A program made the translations under genes and the position numbers. From the NCBI RefSeq assembly GCF_000332645.1, contig NZ_AMXN01000004.1, forward strand, positions 310,001 through 374,000: DNA of 64,000 nt, in the 5' to 3' direction. This DNA comes from Bacillus inaquosorum KCTC 13429 (GTDB lineage Bacteria > Bacillota > Bacilli > Bacillales > Bacillaceae). The notes below the pieces were generated by a model, which did not search any database, had not been told where the DNA came from, and was given only the letters and a program-made list of their open reading frames with translations. Positions 19,595 to 30,141 of the stretch are shown in pieces; position 1 is the first letter of the stretch, and each line of letters begins with the position of its first letter.

Positions 19595-19615
19595 CTATAT
19601 ATCAATCACATATAG
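19595..19615. promoter_or_regulatory. dyad CTATAT-N9-ATATAG upstream of yizB
   Basis: A 6-9-6 inverted repeat lies 25 bases before the yizB start. Spacing and AT content resemble PadR operators, so it may be the self-regulatory YizB site. This is inferred from position. Confidence 0.45.
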
Positions 19616-19635
19616 CAGTGAAAAAGGTCCTGTTT

Positions 19636-19656
19636 TTCCATTTAACAAAAATGGAA
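19636..19656. promoter_or_regulatory. perfect inverted repeat TTCCATTT-N5-AAATGGAA between yizB and yitP
   Basis: An exact 8-5-8 palindrome lies near the middle of the divergent yizB/yitP region. It is a strong operator candidate for YizB or for a regulator of the toxin genes. No U-run follows, so it is not a terminator. Confidence 0.5.
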
Positions 19657-19747
19657 TTTCTCATACTTTTTAACCTTTTTATTACATAAATGTTTTTATA
19701 TTATGAAAAGGGAAAAAACGATTCTTGAGGTTAAAAGGAGCAGTCGA

Positions 19748-20284
19748 ATGCAGAAATCGATATCATTTTTCGTCATTTTTTCAGTCCTTTGGGGCTCGTT
19801 ATTTCTGTTTTCTATTATTGGCAGCTTAGGGACAACCCCTATTCCGCTGACAAAGGACGCCAAATTTCTCATGTCCAGCGTCATTCCTCAGGGCTGGGGC
19901 TTTTTCAGCAAAAATCCGCGTGATACTGCGATCGGATTATATGAGGATGGAGATGCCAGCGCCAAGGTCAGATGGCCCAATATGAGGGCTGATAATCTAT
20001 TCGGCCTGTATCGGTATGGGAGATCTCAAGGCGTTGAAATGGGCGTCATCTACAGCCAAGTCGGCAAGGAACAGTGGACAGCATGTAAAGAAAAGGACCT
20101 CGGCGCCTGCAAAAGCAAAGCCAAAACCGTGCAATTAAAAACACCCGCTCCCCGCCCGCTACTTTGCGGCAGCTACTTTTTGACGAAAGAGGATATTGTT
20201 CCTTGGAGCTATTCTAAATACACCCCTTCGTCTTATCAGGTAAAAAGCATAGTCAAGGTTGTGATCTCATGCTCGAAAACATAA
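19748..20284 (+). CDS. yitP: SdpA-family protein needed for toxin maturation
   Basis: This 178-residue protein has one N-terminal membrane segment (residues about 5-25) followed by a soluble domain. GWGFFSKNPRDTAIGLYEDG is the SdpA family motif. SdpA is required with SdpB to turn the SdpC precursor into active SDP toxin, and YitP should do the same for YitM. I chose ATG 19748 behind AAAGGAG over the upstream ATG at 19703. It overlaps yitO by 16 bases. Five cysteines in the second half may form disulfides outside the membrane. Confidence 0.85.
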   Translation: MQKSISFFVIFSVLWGSLFLFSIIGSLGTTPIPLTKDAKFLMSSVIPQGWGFFSKNPRDTAIGLYEDGDASAKVRWPNMRADNLFGLYRYGRSQGVEMGVIYSQVGKEQWTACKEKDLGACKSKAKTVQLKTPAPRPLLCGSYFLTKEDIVPWSYSKYTPSSYQVKSIVKVVISCSKT

Positions 20285-21198
20285 AACAGACCATCACCGG
20301 ATGGGACGAAAGAAACCCGTGGACAAATGTATACGGCCTCGCGCGAAGCATCATTGCGCTATCCAGCCTGCTGACGCTGCTCGTCAATCATCCGAGCCTC
20401 ATCATGAAGCCAGCGAGCGGAATCAGCAGTTATCCTGCTTGTAAAATGAATCTCAGCCTCTTTTGCCTCGGCGAAAATAACTATATGATGTTAAATCTTC
20501 TCAGATGGGTCTGCATTGTCATTCTGGTGCTTGTCGTGATTGGCTGGCGCCCCAGAATCACCGGGGTTCTCCATTGGTATGTGAGTTACAGCCTACAGTC
20601 ATCGTTAATCGTCATCGACGGAGGCGAGCAGGCAGCAGCTGTCATGACCTTTTTATTGCTCCCCATCACGCTGACCGATCCGAGAAAATGGCATTGGAGC
20701 ACGAGTCCTCTAAAGGACAAAAGAACACTTGGAAAAATTACAGCTTTTATTTCTTATTTTGTGATCAGAATCCAAGTGGCGGTGCTTTATTTTCATTCTA
20801 CCGTCGCTAAGCTGTCTCAGCAGGAATGGGTGGACGGAACAGCCGTCTATTATTTCGCCCAGGAAAAAACCATCGGCTTTAACGGCTTTTTTCAGGCGTT
20901 AACGAAGCCGTTTGTGACAAGTCCGTTCGTGGTGATTCCGACATGGGGGACGCTGTTGGTTCAGATTGTCATCTTTGCGGCGCTGTTCGCGCCGAAGAAG
21001 CATTGGAGATTGATTTTGATCATCGCTGTTTTTATGCATGAGATTTTTGCAGTCATGCTGGGCCTCATCAGTTTCTCGCTTATCATGGCCGGCATTTTGA
21101 TATTGTATCTCACTCCTATCGATTCCACGATTCAATTTACATATATTCGAAGACTGTTGTGGAATAAAAAACAAAAGAAGGGAGAGGTTTCAGTTTGA
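20269..21198 (+). CDS. yitO: SdpB-family multi-pass membrane protein (HTTM domain)
   Basis: This 309-residue protein has about seven membrane helices and belongs to the SdpB/HTTM group, distantly related to vitamin-K-dependent carboxylase membrane domains. The N-terminal RNPWTNVYGLARS-type entry (here ERNPWTNVYGLARS) and the YFHSTVAKLSQQEWVDGTA region are typical. SdpB acts with SdpA in processing the SDP precursor. It overlaps yitP upstream (16 bases) and yitM downstream (4 bases), so the three are a tight operon. Confidence 0.85.
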   Translation: MLENIKQTITGWDERNPWTNVYGLARSIIALSSLLTLLVNHPSLIMKPASGISSYPACKMNLSLFCLGENNYMMLNLLRWVCIVILVLVVIGWRPRITGVLHWYVSYSLQSSLIVIDGGEQAAAVMTFLLLPITLTDPRKWHWSTSPLKDKRTLGKITAFISYFVIRIQVAVLYFHSTVAKLSQQEWVDGTAVYYFAQEKTIGFNGFFQALTKPFVTSPFVVIPTWGTLLVQIVIFAALFAPKKHWRLILIIAVFMHEIFAVMLGLISFSLIMAGILILYLTPIDSTIQFTYIRRLLWNKKQKKGEVSV

Positions 21199-21779
21199 AG
21201 AAGGCGTTTCTAGTGTTTTTGTCGGTTGTATTGGTGACGACTGTGTTTTTGGTGAAGCAGCAAGAAAGTGTGGCACAGGCAAAGCAGCTCGAGTATTCAG
21301 GTGAGGAAATTTTTAAAGGGTTTGTATTTGCTCAGGGGGAAGTAGGCAAACAGCTTCCAGAGGTCTTCAATAAAGCCATGACTGACAAACTCAACACAAA
21401 AGAGGCAAAGGCATTTGCCAATCAGGTTGTTGCTGATATTAAAAAAGAGGATGCTGACTTCTTTGATAACCTGAAGAAAGCTGTTTACAGCAAAGATGCA
21501 TTGAAAGTGGATGAACTGCTGAAAAAAGCGGGTCAAATCGTTGAAGAAAAAGTGGAAGCCGCAAAGGAAATCGCCGCTTCCAAGGATGATACGTCCAGAG
21601 TTCAGGCCGAGCTCGTCAACACGGTCGATACCGCTAACTATTTCTATTATGTTTCTTATGTTGCTGCAGCCGGTGCCCTGATTCTGATCATTCTTGCCAT
21701 TGATATTACGCCGATTGCGATTTCAGACAATGTCGATCGCGAAATGGCAATCAGAACGCTGGTTGATGAATTAAACTAG
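21195..21779 (+). CDS. yitM: SdpC-family secreted toxin precursor (YIT toxin)
   Basis: This 194-residue precursor has a signal peptide (MKKAFLVFLSVVLV, cut near AQA at residue 29) and a charged helical middle (residues 35-145). A hydrophobic stretch at residues 147-177, containing YVAAAGALILIILAIDI, corresponds to the part of SdpC cut out as the pore-forming SDP peptide. Unlike SDP, there is no cysteine anywhere in the protein. The start is TTG behind GGGAGAGG and overlaps the yitO stop. I recall YitPOM being described in B. subtilis as a DegSU-induced biofilm toxin. The exact mature peptide cannot be read from the sequence. Confidence 0.85.
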   Translation: MKKAFLVFLSVVLVTTVFLVKQQESVAQAKQLEYSGEEIFKGFVFAQGEVGKQLPEVFNKAMTDKLNTKEAKAFANQVVADIKKEDADFFDNLKKAVYSKDALKVDELLKKAGQIVEEKVEAAKEIAASKDDTSRVQAELVNTVDTANYFYYVSYVAAAGALILIILAIDITPIAISDNVDREMAIRTLVDELN

Positions 21780-21784
21780 AAATA

Positions 21785-21827
21785 AAAAAGGCTCGCTCTG
21801 CAGTCCTGCTGCAGGCGAGCCTTTTTT
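21785..21827. terminator. bidirectional terminator between yitM and yitL
   Basis: AAAAAAGGCTCGC pairs with GCGAGCCTTTTTT around an inner CTGCAG stem. A-run and T-run on both sides make it work in both directions. Confidence 0.92.
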
Positions 21828-21830
21828 ATG

Positions 21831-22679
21831 CTATTTTTTCTCGTATGTCCATCCGTCTTCCTGATACACTTTTCCGTTTTTCATCAAATGGCCGAGCGCG
21901 CGTTTAAAGGCGGCCTTGCTCATGTTAAAACGTTCTCTGATATCGTCAGGCTGGCTTTTGTCGCTGTACGGCATGGCGCCGTTTCTTGTTCTCATATACG
22001 TCAGAATGTACTCAGCATCAACAGACATTGCATCCTGTTTTCTCGGAAGCAGCGACATGTTGACTGAACCGTCTTCTTTGACTTGAATCACCCGTCCCGT
22101 GACTCTTGAGCCGAGTCTTGGCTCCTCTTTTCTTTCTGAAGGATGGATAAACCCGCGTATACCGTCGTCCGTGATGACGAATGAACCTGTTGCGATCAGT
22201 CTGTACACCGTACCTGTCAGCTCTTTATTCATCATATCTTCTGTGGCGTCGGTAAACAGGTCGCTGATGATATCTTCCGGCGCTGGTTTCGCGAACATGC
22301 GTCCCCGGTTTGTCACCTTCAGCATACAGTAAAGCTTATCCCCTTTTTGCGGCCAGACATCTTCGTACGGAGGCAAATGCTCGGTTGCGACAAGCGCGTC
22401 CTTAGATAAACCGACATCAACGAAAACGCCCATATCTTCCACTGTATCCACCACTTCGACCCAGCCATACTCATCAGCGCTGATGACCGGAATTTTCATC
22501 GTGGCCGCAAGCCTTTCCTGCTGATCGACGTATATAAAGACCTCTACTTCATCTCTGTCCTCGATATCCTCAGTTATTTCACTGTTATGTAAGAGAATCG
22601 TGTCTTCTCCGTCGGTTAAAAAGTAACCGAAGTCAGTTTGGTGATCTATACTCAAGGTTAATTGCTGCCCTGGTCTCAT
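21831..22679 (-). CDS. yitL: CvfB-family S1-domain RNA-binding protein
   Basis: This 282-residue protein has the CvfB layout: an N-terminal region, tandem S1-like RNA-binding domains (for example VEDMGVFVDVGLSKDALVA and GSFVITDDGIRGFIHPSE), and a C-terminal winged helix (RERFNMSKAAFKRALGHLMKNGKV). CvfB in Staphylococcus controls virulence factors after transcription; the role in Bacillus is less clear. The ATG follows AGGAAGGA. It is a single gene converging on yitM. Confidence 0.88.
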   Translation of the reverse strand: MRPGQQLTLSIDHQTDFGYFLTDGEDTILLHNSEITEDIEDRDEVEVFIYVDQQERLAATMKIPVISADEYGWVEVVDTVEDMGVFVDVGLSKDALVATEHLPPYEDVWPQKGDKLYCMLKVTNRGRMFAKPAPEDIISDLFTDATEDMMNKELTGTVYRLIATGSFVITDDGIRGFIHPSERKEEPRLGSRVTGRVIQVKEDGSVNMSLLPRKQDAMSVDAEYILTYMRTRNGAMPYSDKSQPDDIRERFNMSKAAFKRALGHLMKNGKVYQEDGWTYEKK

Positions 22680-22763
22680 GCTATCGTCCTTCCTGTTCCG
22701 CTTATTTTTCTGCGGATTCTGTTAACATTTTTTCCAATCATCACAAATTGATTCTTTGTTCTG

Positions 22764-22792
22764 TTGGAAGTTTCTCTTTATTCTACTATAAT
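22764..22792 (+). promoter_or_regulatory. SigA-type promoter of yitK
   Basis: TTGGAA (22764-22769) and a perfect TATAAT (22787-22792) are separated by 17 bases, 35 bases upstream of the yitK ATG. Confidence 0.75.
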
Positions 22793-22826
22793 CAACACAT
22801 AAGTTAAATGTTATGGAGGTTTTCAT

Positions 22827-23318
22827 ATGGCAAAAGAAAGTTCATTTGATATTGTATCTAAGGTGGAATTGCCTGAAGTGCAAAACGCGATCCAAATCGC
22901 ATTGAAGGAAATCAGCACACGCTATGACTTTAAAGGAAGCAAAAGCGATATTTCTTTAGATAAAGAGGAGCTTGTCCTCGTTTCTGATGACGAATTCAAA
23001 TTAAGCCAGCTGAAAGATGTGCTGGTCAGTAAATTAATTAAACGAAATGTACCGACAAAAAACATTGATTACGGCAAGGTTGAAAACGCATCAGGGGGAA
23101 CGGTACGCCAGCGCGCAAAGCTTGTTCAAGGCATCGACAAAGACAACGCCAAAAAAATCAATACGATCATCAAAAACTCCGGACTGAAAGTAAAGTCTCA
23201 GGTGCAGGATGATCAAGTGCGCGTCACTGGAAAAAACAAGGATGACCTGCAGCAGATTATTACAGCTGTGCGGGGTGCAGATCTGCCGATTGACGTTCAA
23301 TTTATAAATTTCAGATAA
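22827..23318 (+). CDS. yitK: YajQ-family nucleotide-binding protein
   Basis: This 163-residue member of the YajQ (UPF0234) family begins [17 protein letters not shown]. The body contains the repeated RYDFKGSKS and [15 protein letters not shown] parts that form two similar ferredoxin-like domains. Family members bind nucleotides or tRNA, and in Xanthomonas one binds cyclic di-GMP; the Bacillus role is unknown. ATGGAGG lies upstream of the ATG, and a good SigA promoter is at 22764-22792. It is followed by the yitJ riboswitch. Confidence 0.92.
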   Translation: MAKESSFDIVSKVELPEVQNAIQIALKEISTRYDFKGSKSDISLDKEELVLVSDDEFKLSQLKDVLVSKLIKRNVPTKNIDYGKVENASGGTVRQRAKLVQGIDKDNAKKINTIIKNSGLKVKSQVQDDQVRVTGKNKDDLQQIITAVRGADLPIDVQFINFR

Positions 23319-23424
23319 ATTTTCTGAATCCTATTGATTATTGTCTTTATTTTCGGTAAATTTGGAGAAAGGGAAAAAGCCCGGCATCTTTTGGCATTTC
23401 CTGAATACGAAAACTTCATATCCG

Positions 23425-23599
23425 TTCTTATCAAGAGAAGCAGAGGGACTGGCCCGACGAAGCTTCAGCAACCGGTGTAAATGGCGATCAGCCATGACCA
23501 AGGTGCTAAATCCAGCAAGCTCGAACAGCTTGGAAGATAAGAAGAGACAAAATCACTGACAAAGTCTTCTTCTTAAGAGGACTTTTTTTATTTCTCTTT
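23425..23599 (+). promoter_or_regulatory. SAM-I (S-box) riboswitch with terminator, controlling yitJ
   Basis: The aptamer runs from TTCTTATCAAGAGAAGCAGA, with AGAGGGACTGGCCCGACGAA, CAGCAACCGG, and GCCATGACCAAGGTGCTAAA, to the closing GGAAGATAAGAA at about 23532-23543. This is the full S-box consensus. The platform follows: AGTCTTCTT and AAGAGGACT form a terminator stem with seven U (23571-23599). The right side of P1 can pair with GTCTTCTTCTT as an antiterminator. High SAM should turn yitJ off. Confidence 0.97.
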
Positions 23600-23633
23600 T
23601 TTCCTTGCTGAATGTGAATAAAGGAGGCAGACA

Positions 23634-25472
23634 ATGGGACTTTTAGAAGATTTGCAAAAACAGGTGTTAATCGGTGACGGCGCCATGGGGACGCTCCTCT
23701 ACTCCTATGGCATTGACAGGTGTTTTGAGGAGCTCAACATTTCGAAGCCGGAGGAAATTCAGCGCATACATAAAGCGTACGTTGAGGCAGGAGCCAACAT
23801 TATTCAAACGAATACGTACGGGGCCAATTATATTAAATTATCGAGACACGGCCTTGAGGATGACATTAAAAAAATGAATCAAGAGGCAGTAAAAATCGCG
23901 CGGGCTTCAGCAGGCGATGCGTACGTGCTTGGGACGATGGGCGGCATCCGCACATTTAATAAAAACGCGTACAGCCTTGACGAAATCAAACGCAGCTTTC
24001 GCGAGCAGCTGTACCTGCTGCTGCATGAAGAACCGGATGGCTTGCTGTTAGAAACGTATTATGATTTGGAAGAAGCCCGTGAAGTGCTGAAAATTGCGCG
24101 CAAAGAGACTAGCCTTCCGATTATGCTCAATGTATCGATGCACGAGCAAGGCGTACTGCAGGACGGAACGCCGCTTTCTGAAGCATTGCGATCGATTGCG
24201 GATCTCGGGGCTGATATCGTCGGCATTAACTGCCGGCTCGGCCCTTATCACATGATTGAAGCGCTCAGCGAAGTGCCGATTTTTGATGACGTGTTCTTAT
24301 CAGTTTATCCGAACAGCAGTCTTCCTTCGCTTGAAGAGGGACGGCTCGTCTATGAAACAGATGACACGTATTTTCAAAACAGTGCATCAGAATTTCGCAA
24401 ACAAGGCGCACGGATTATCGGCGGCTGCTGCGGCACCACACCGAATCACATCCGGGCGATGGCGGAAGCAGTTGGCGGGCTGGCTCCGATTACGGAAAAA
24501 GTAGTCAAAACCCGGGCGAAGGAATTCATTTCCGTTCAGCACGAGCGGACAGAGCCCGGCCTGAATGAGATCGCGGCGGAAAAACGCTCCATCATCGTAG
24601 AGCTGGACCCGCCGAAAAAATTGAGTTTTGACAAATTTCTGTCCGCTGCTGCCGAATTAAAAGAAGCGGGAATTGATGCCCTGACGCTCGCTGACAATTC
24701 ACTGGCTACCCCGCGGATCAGCAATGTTGCCTGCGGCGCCCTTGTGAAGCAGCAGCTCGATATGCGGTCCCTTGTCCATATTACGTGCCGTGACCGAAAT
24801 ATTATCGGCTTACAGTCACATTTAATGGGCCTTGATACATTAGGGCTGAATGACGTGCTGGTCATTACGGGTGATCCTTCTAAAATCGGGGATTTTCCGG
24901 GTGCAACGTCTGTTTATGATTTAACATCCTTTGATTTAATCAGGCTGATCAAACAGTTCAATGAAGGACTGTCCCTGTCTGGAAAGCCGCTTGGCAAGAA
25001 AACGAATTTCTCAGTCGCCGCTGCATTTAATCCGAACGTCCGACATCTGGATAAAGCGGTAAAACGGCTGGAGAAAAAAATAGATTGCGGGGCCGATTAT
25101 TTTGTTTCACAACCTGTCTATTCCGAGCAGCAGCTTGTCGATATCCATAACGAAACAAAGCATCTGAAGACGCCGATCTATATCGGCATTATGCCGCTCA
25201 CAAGCAGCCGAAATGCTGAATTCATCCACAATGAAATTCCGGGCATTAAGCTGTCTGACTCTATTCGCGAAACAATGGCCCTCGCCGGTGAAGATAAAGA
25301 GAAGCAAAAAGCGGAAGGCCTTGCGATTGCCCGCTCCCTGCTGGACACGGCATGCGAGCTGTTTAACGGCATCTACTTGATTACGCCTTTTCTCAGATCT
25401 GACTTAACCGCTGAGCTCACTTCGTATATCCAGCAAAAAGATGAGCAGCGCCAAAATATCTATTTGCATTAA
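23634..25472 (+). CDS. yitJ: bifunctional homocysteine methyltransferase / methylenetetrahydrofolate reductase
   Basis: This 612-residue fusion has an N-terminal homocysteine methyltransferase domain (residues 1-290) and a C-terminal MetF-type methylene-THF reductase domain (from about 320). The zinc cysteines are in GINCRLGP and in [11 protein letters not shown], and the reductase starts near [10 protein letters not shown] with [16 protein letters not shown]. It should supply methyl-THF and/or methylate homocysteine to methionine. The SAM-I riboswitch directly upstream agrees with this job. Its own terminator follows. Confidence 0.96.
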   Translation: MGLLEDLQKQVLIGDGAMGTLLYSYGIDRCFEELNISKPEEIQRIHKAYVEAGANIIQTNTYGANYIKLSRHGLEDDIKKMNQEAVKIARASAGDAYVLGTMGGIRTFNKNAYSLDEIKRSFREQLYLLLHEEPDGLLLETYYDLEEAREVLKIARKETSLPIMLNVSMHEQGVLQDGTPLSEALRSIADLGADIVGINCRLGPYHMIEALSEVPIFDDVFLSVYPNSSLPSLEEGRLVYETDDTYFQNSASEFRKQGARIIGGCCGTTPNHIRAMAEAVGGLAPITEKVVKTRAKEFISVQHERTEPGLNEIAAEKRSIIVELDPPKKLSFDKFLSAAAELKEAGIDALTLADNSLATPRISNVACGALVKQQLDMRSLVHITCRDRNIIGLQSHLMGLDTLGLNDVLVITGDPSKIGDFPGATSVYDLTSFDLIRLIKQFNEGLSLSGKPLGKKTNFSVAAAFNPNVRHLDKAVKRLEKKIDCGADYFVSQPVYSEQQLVDIHNETKHLKTPIYIGIMPLTSSRNAEFIHNEIPGIKLSDSIRETMALAGEDKEKQKAEGLAIARSLLDTACELFNGIYLITPFLRSDLTAELTSYIQQKDEQRQNIYLH

Positions 25473-25481
25473 TACCTAGAT

Positions 25482-25513
25482 GACTGCCTGAGCCAATCGG
25501 GCGGTCTTTTTTT
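25482..25513 (+). terminator. intrinsic terminator of yitJ
   Basis: A GACTGCCTG/CGGGCGGTC stem (with G-U pairs) and a 7-base loop are followed by seven U. Confidence 0.85.
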
Positions 25514-25562
25514 ACCGCATTCGTGTTACGATATAAAAAATCGGTTTATGAGGAGGAACATC

Positions 25563-26012
25563 ATGCTCGAAGTTAAAACCATTTCCGCGGAAGATACATA
25601 CGAAATCCGGCACCGTATCCTGCGCCCCCATCAATCCATCGAACAATGCAAATATGAACAGGATCATGCGGAAGGCTCTTTTCATCTCGGCGCGTTTTTT
25701 GAAGGAACACTGATCAGCATTGCTTCTTTCTCCCCTCAAAATCAGCCATTATTAACGGAATCCCCTGCGTATCGGCTGAGAGGCATGGCGACGCTTGAGG
25801 GATATCGCGATCAAAAAGCCGGGAGCATGCTGATCAAACACGCGGAGCAGAAACTGGCAGAGAAAGGCGTGCAAGCGGTCTGGTGCAATGCAAGACAACA
25901 TGTCAAAGGCTACTACGCAAAGCTTGGCTGGGAAGAACGCGGCGAACCGTTTGAGATTCCCGGCATTGGCACTCATATCGTCATGTGCAAAAAACTCGGA
26001 ACAAGCAGGTGA
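25563..26012 (+). CDS. yitI: GNAT-family N-acetyltransferase
   Basis: This 149-residue protein is a GNAT fold of the ElaA type. RLRGMATLEGYRDQKAGSML is the acetyl-CoA binding motif A, followed by WCNARQHVKGYYAKLGW. I chose the ATG at 25563 behind AGGAGG. The substrate is unknown. It is followed within five bases by yitH, a second acetyltransferase, so the two probably share a transcript. Confidence 0.85.
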   Translation: MLEVKTISAEDTYEIRHRILRPHQSIEQCKYEQDHAEGSFHLGAFFEGTLISIASFSPQNQPLLTESPAYRLRGMATLEGYRDQKAGSMLIKHAEQKLAEKGVQAVWCNARQHVKGYYAKLGWEERGEPFEIPGIGTHIVMCKKLGTSR

Positions 26013-26016
26013 TCTT

Positions 26017-26868
26017 ATGGACGTAATGGATGAGCTGATTGAGCATCATGAAGAACATGTCCCCGGCTTATTGCGGCTTTGCAGGCAGGCCGGGTGGCCG
26101 GATTATGGTGAACAAGAGCTGGTACTGCTGGTCCAGCAAGGGCGCTTTTTCGGTTATCAAAACATCCGCGGGGAGATCATCTCCTGCATCGGCTTGTTTT
26201 TGTTTGGCCGTCTTGCTTCTATCGGCCTCGTCATCGTCGACAAAGAATACAAACGGCTCGGTCTCGGGCGACGGATGGTAAACGCGTGTATCACCCAAAC
26301 GGATAAAAGCACCGCCATCAGGCTTTGCGCTACAAAAGAAGGTTTGCCGCTTTATGAAAAAGCAGGTTTTCATAAAGCGGGTTCAGTCCGAAAGTACAGC
26401 TGCCACAGTTTTCAACCTTTTGCAAAGCACCTTGACGCTGAACTGACGTCCTTTAGAGAACAAGACTTTCAAGACTTAGCAGCAGCGGATCTGGCAGCTT
26501 TTGGCGGAGATCGATCAAACCTTCTTCAGCAGCTTATTTCCACTTCGGAAGAATGTGTCATCATCAGAAACAAGAAGGGACAGCTGATTGGCTACGGCCT
26601 GTCTGTACAGACACCGGCCAATCTGAAATTCGGCCCCATCGTCGCTCCATCATCAGACATTGCTGCACGAATAATCAACAGGCTGGCCGCCGGCAAACAA
26701 AGTCCGATGCGAATCGATATACCGGGTGAACACACATCTCTTCATGACAGACTGATTGAAATGGGATTTCACGCAGACGCAGAGCTGCCGCTTATGCTTT
26801 ACCAGAAAAAGAGGCTTCCTGACCAAAATGGACACCTATATTCGTTAATTTCACAGGCACTCGGTTAA
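26017..26868 (+). CDS. yitH: two-domain GNAT acetyltransferase
   Basis: This protein has 283 residues. The N-terminal half is a GNAT domain with motif A in DKEYKRLGLGRRMV (residues about 75-90) and LPLYEKAGFHKAGSV. The C-terminal half looks like a second, weaker acetyltransferase-type domain (YGLSVQTPANLKFGPIVAP). The start at 26017 follows AGCAGGTG, four bases after the yitI stop. A longer frame from 25888 lies inside yitI and is rejected. The substrate is unknown. Confidence 0.82.
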   Translation: MDVMDELIEHHEEHVPGLLRLCRQAGWPDYGEQELVLLVQQGRFFGYQNIRGEIISCIGLFLFGRLASIGLVIVDKEYKRLGLGRRMVNACITQTDKSTAIRLCATKEGLPLYEKAGFHKAGSVRKYSCHSFQPFAKHLDAELTSFREQDFQDLAAADLAAFGGDRSNLLQQLISTSEECVIIRNKKGQLIGYGLSVQTPANLKFGPIVAPSSDIAARIINRLAAGKQSPMRIDIPGEHTSLHDRLIEMGFHADAELPLMLYQKKRLPDQNGHLYSLISQALG

Positions 26869-26880
26869 CCCTCCTTTTTC

Positions 26881-26909
26881 CCGAACAGGTATTTTCTGTT
26901 CGGTTTTTT
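26881..26909 (+). terminator. intrinsic terminator of yitI-yitH
   Basis: A perfect CCGAACAG/CTGTTCGG stem with a 7-base loop is followed by six U. Confidence 0.9.
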
Positions 26910-26979
26910 GCTGTCTGAACGTTGAATAAACGAAGCCAGCAGGGACATTCTAAGCAGAAGAAAAGGAGTGTGCTCTGAG

Positions 26980-28248
26980 ATGGAATCATCAAAACAAAAT
27001 AATGGAATGACGATTGTTGCAATCGGTTCAATCCCTTTAATATTAACACTTGGAAACTCGATGCTTATTCCGATTTTGCCAAAAATGAAATCTGAACTTC
27101 ATTTATCACAATTTCAAGTCAGTCTCGTGATCACAGTATTTTCCTTGATTGCGGCGTTTGCCATTCCGATTGTCGGTTATCTCGCTGACAGATTCTCAAG
27201 GAAAATCATCATTATCCCTTGCTTAATTTTGTACGGTGCCGGCGGCTTATTAGCCGGGTTTGCGGCGGGTTTTTTTGATAATGCATACCCTTGGATCATG
27301 GCAGGACGAGCGCTTCAGGGAATCGGGGCAGCCGGGACCGGCCCGATTGCGATGGCACTGACGGGAGATCTGTTTAAAGGCGCCCAGGAAAGCAAGGTGC
27401 TCGGCCTCGTTGAAGCTTCAAACGGCATGGGGAAAGTGCTTTCGCCAATCATCGGCTCGCTTATCGCCCTGCTTGTCTGGTATGGCGCGTTTTTTGCCTT
27501 CCCGGTGTTTTGTATCATTTCGATTGTGCTGACGTGGATTTTTATTAAAGAAAAGAAAAAGGAAAAAGAACCGCCCCCGATCGGAAAATATGCGAAAGGG
27601 CTGTTAAGTGTTTTTAAACATGAAGGCAGATGGCTGTTTACCGCTTATTTAGCAGGGGCAACTTGTTTGTTTACTTTATTCGGCATCCTGTTTTATCTAT
27701 CAGATGTCTTAGAAAAAACATACGATACCGACGGCGTCAAAAAAGGCTTGATTTTGGCAATCCCGCTTTTGGTTATGTGTGTGACATCTTATACAACCGG
27801 AAGCAAAATCGGCCAAAAGCAATCATTAATGAAAAAGCTGATCGTACTCGGATTGGCGTTTATGACTATTTCTTATGCGGCATTGTCTTTCATTGAGAAT
27901 CTTGTGCTCTTTATCAGCGTTCTCGTGCTGAGCAGTATAGGCTCCGGCCTTGTCCTTCCTTGTGTGAACAGTTTTATTACCGGAGCTGTCGGCAAAGAAA
28001 GACGGGGATTTGTGACCTCGCTGTACGGATCGGTTCGTTTCTTAGGGGTTGCCATCGGGCCTCCGATTTTCGGCCGCCTGATGCAATGGTCCAGACCCGG
28101 CATGTTTTTGAGCATTGCGGGATTGACGCTTGTTGTCGGCATTCTCGTGATGTTGCTGATCCATGTGAATCAAAACAAAGAAGAAACAAAAGAAAAAGAA
28201 GATCCTAAAATGGCTGGCAATCGGCTTCAGCCAGCTGAGGAAAGGTAG
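26980..28248 (+). CDS. yitG: MFS multidrug-type efflux transporter
   Basis: This 422-residue protein has about twelve membrane helices and belongs to the drug:H+ antiporter group. The loop motif [12 protein letters not shown] lies between helices 2 and 3, and [19 protein letters not shown] is close to motif C of drug exporters. I chose ATG 26980 because the upstream GTG at 26968 overlaps its own ribosome-binding site AAAAGGAG. It is followed after eight bases by yitF, probably as an operon. The natural substrate is unknown. Confidence 0.85.
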   Translation: MESSKQNNGMTIVAIGSIPLILTLGNSMLIPILPKMKSELHLSQFQVSLVITVFSLIAAFAIPIVGYLADRFSRKIIIIPCLILYGAGGLLAGFAAGFFDNAYPWIMAGRALQGIGAAGTGPIAMALTGDLFKGAQESKVLGLVEASNGMGKVLSPIIGSLIALLVWYGAFFAFPVFCIISIVLTWIFIKEKKKEKEPPPIGKYAKGLLSVFKHEGRWLFTAYLAGATCLFTLFGILFYLSDVLEKTYDTDGVKKGLILAIPLLVMCVTSYTTGSKIGQKQSLMKKLIVLGLAFMTISYAALSFIENLVLFISVLVLSSIGSGLVLPCVNSFITGAVGKERRGFVTSLYGSVRFLGVAIGPPIFGRLMQWSRPGMFLSIAGLTLVVGILVMLLIHVNQNKEETKEKEDPKMAGNRLQPAEER

Positions 28249-28256
28249 CATCCCAT

Positions 28257-30097
<1,841 letters not shown>

Positions 30098-30105
30098 TAG
30101 GCAGA

Positions 30106-30127
30106 GGCTCTCTTCACGACGAGAGCC
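30106..30127. terminator. hairpin between convergent yitE and yitD
   Basis: GGCTCTC and GAGAGCC form a 7-base-pair stem with an 8-base loop. There is no good U-run on either strand, so it may be a weak or factor-dependent terminator. Confidence 0.4.
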
Positions 30128-30141
30128 CCGCAGCCGCTGTT

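Noticed and set aside
23331-23365. TTGATT-N17-TAAATT as the yitJ promoter
   Set aside because: The -10 is weak, and other weak pairs fit equally well nearer the riboswitch, so no promoter is called.
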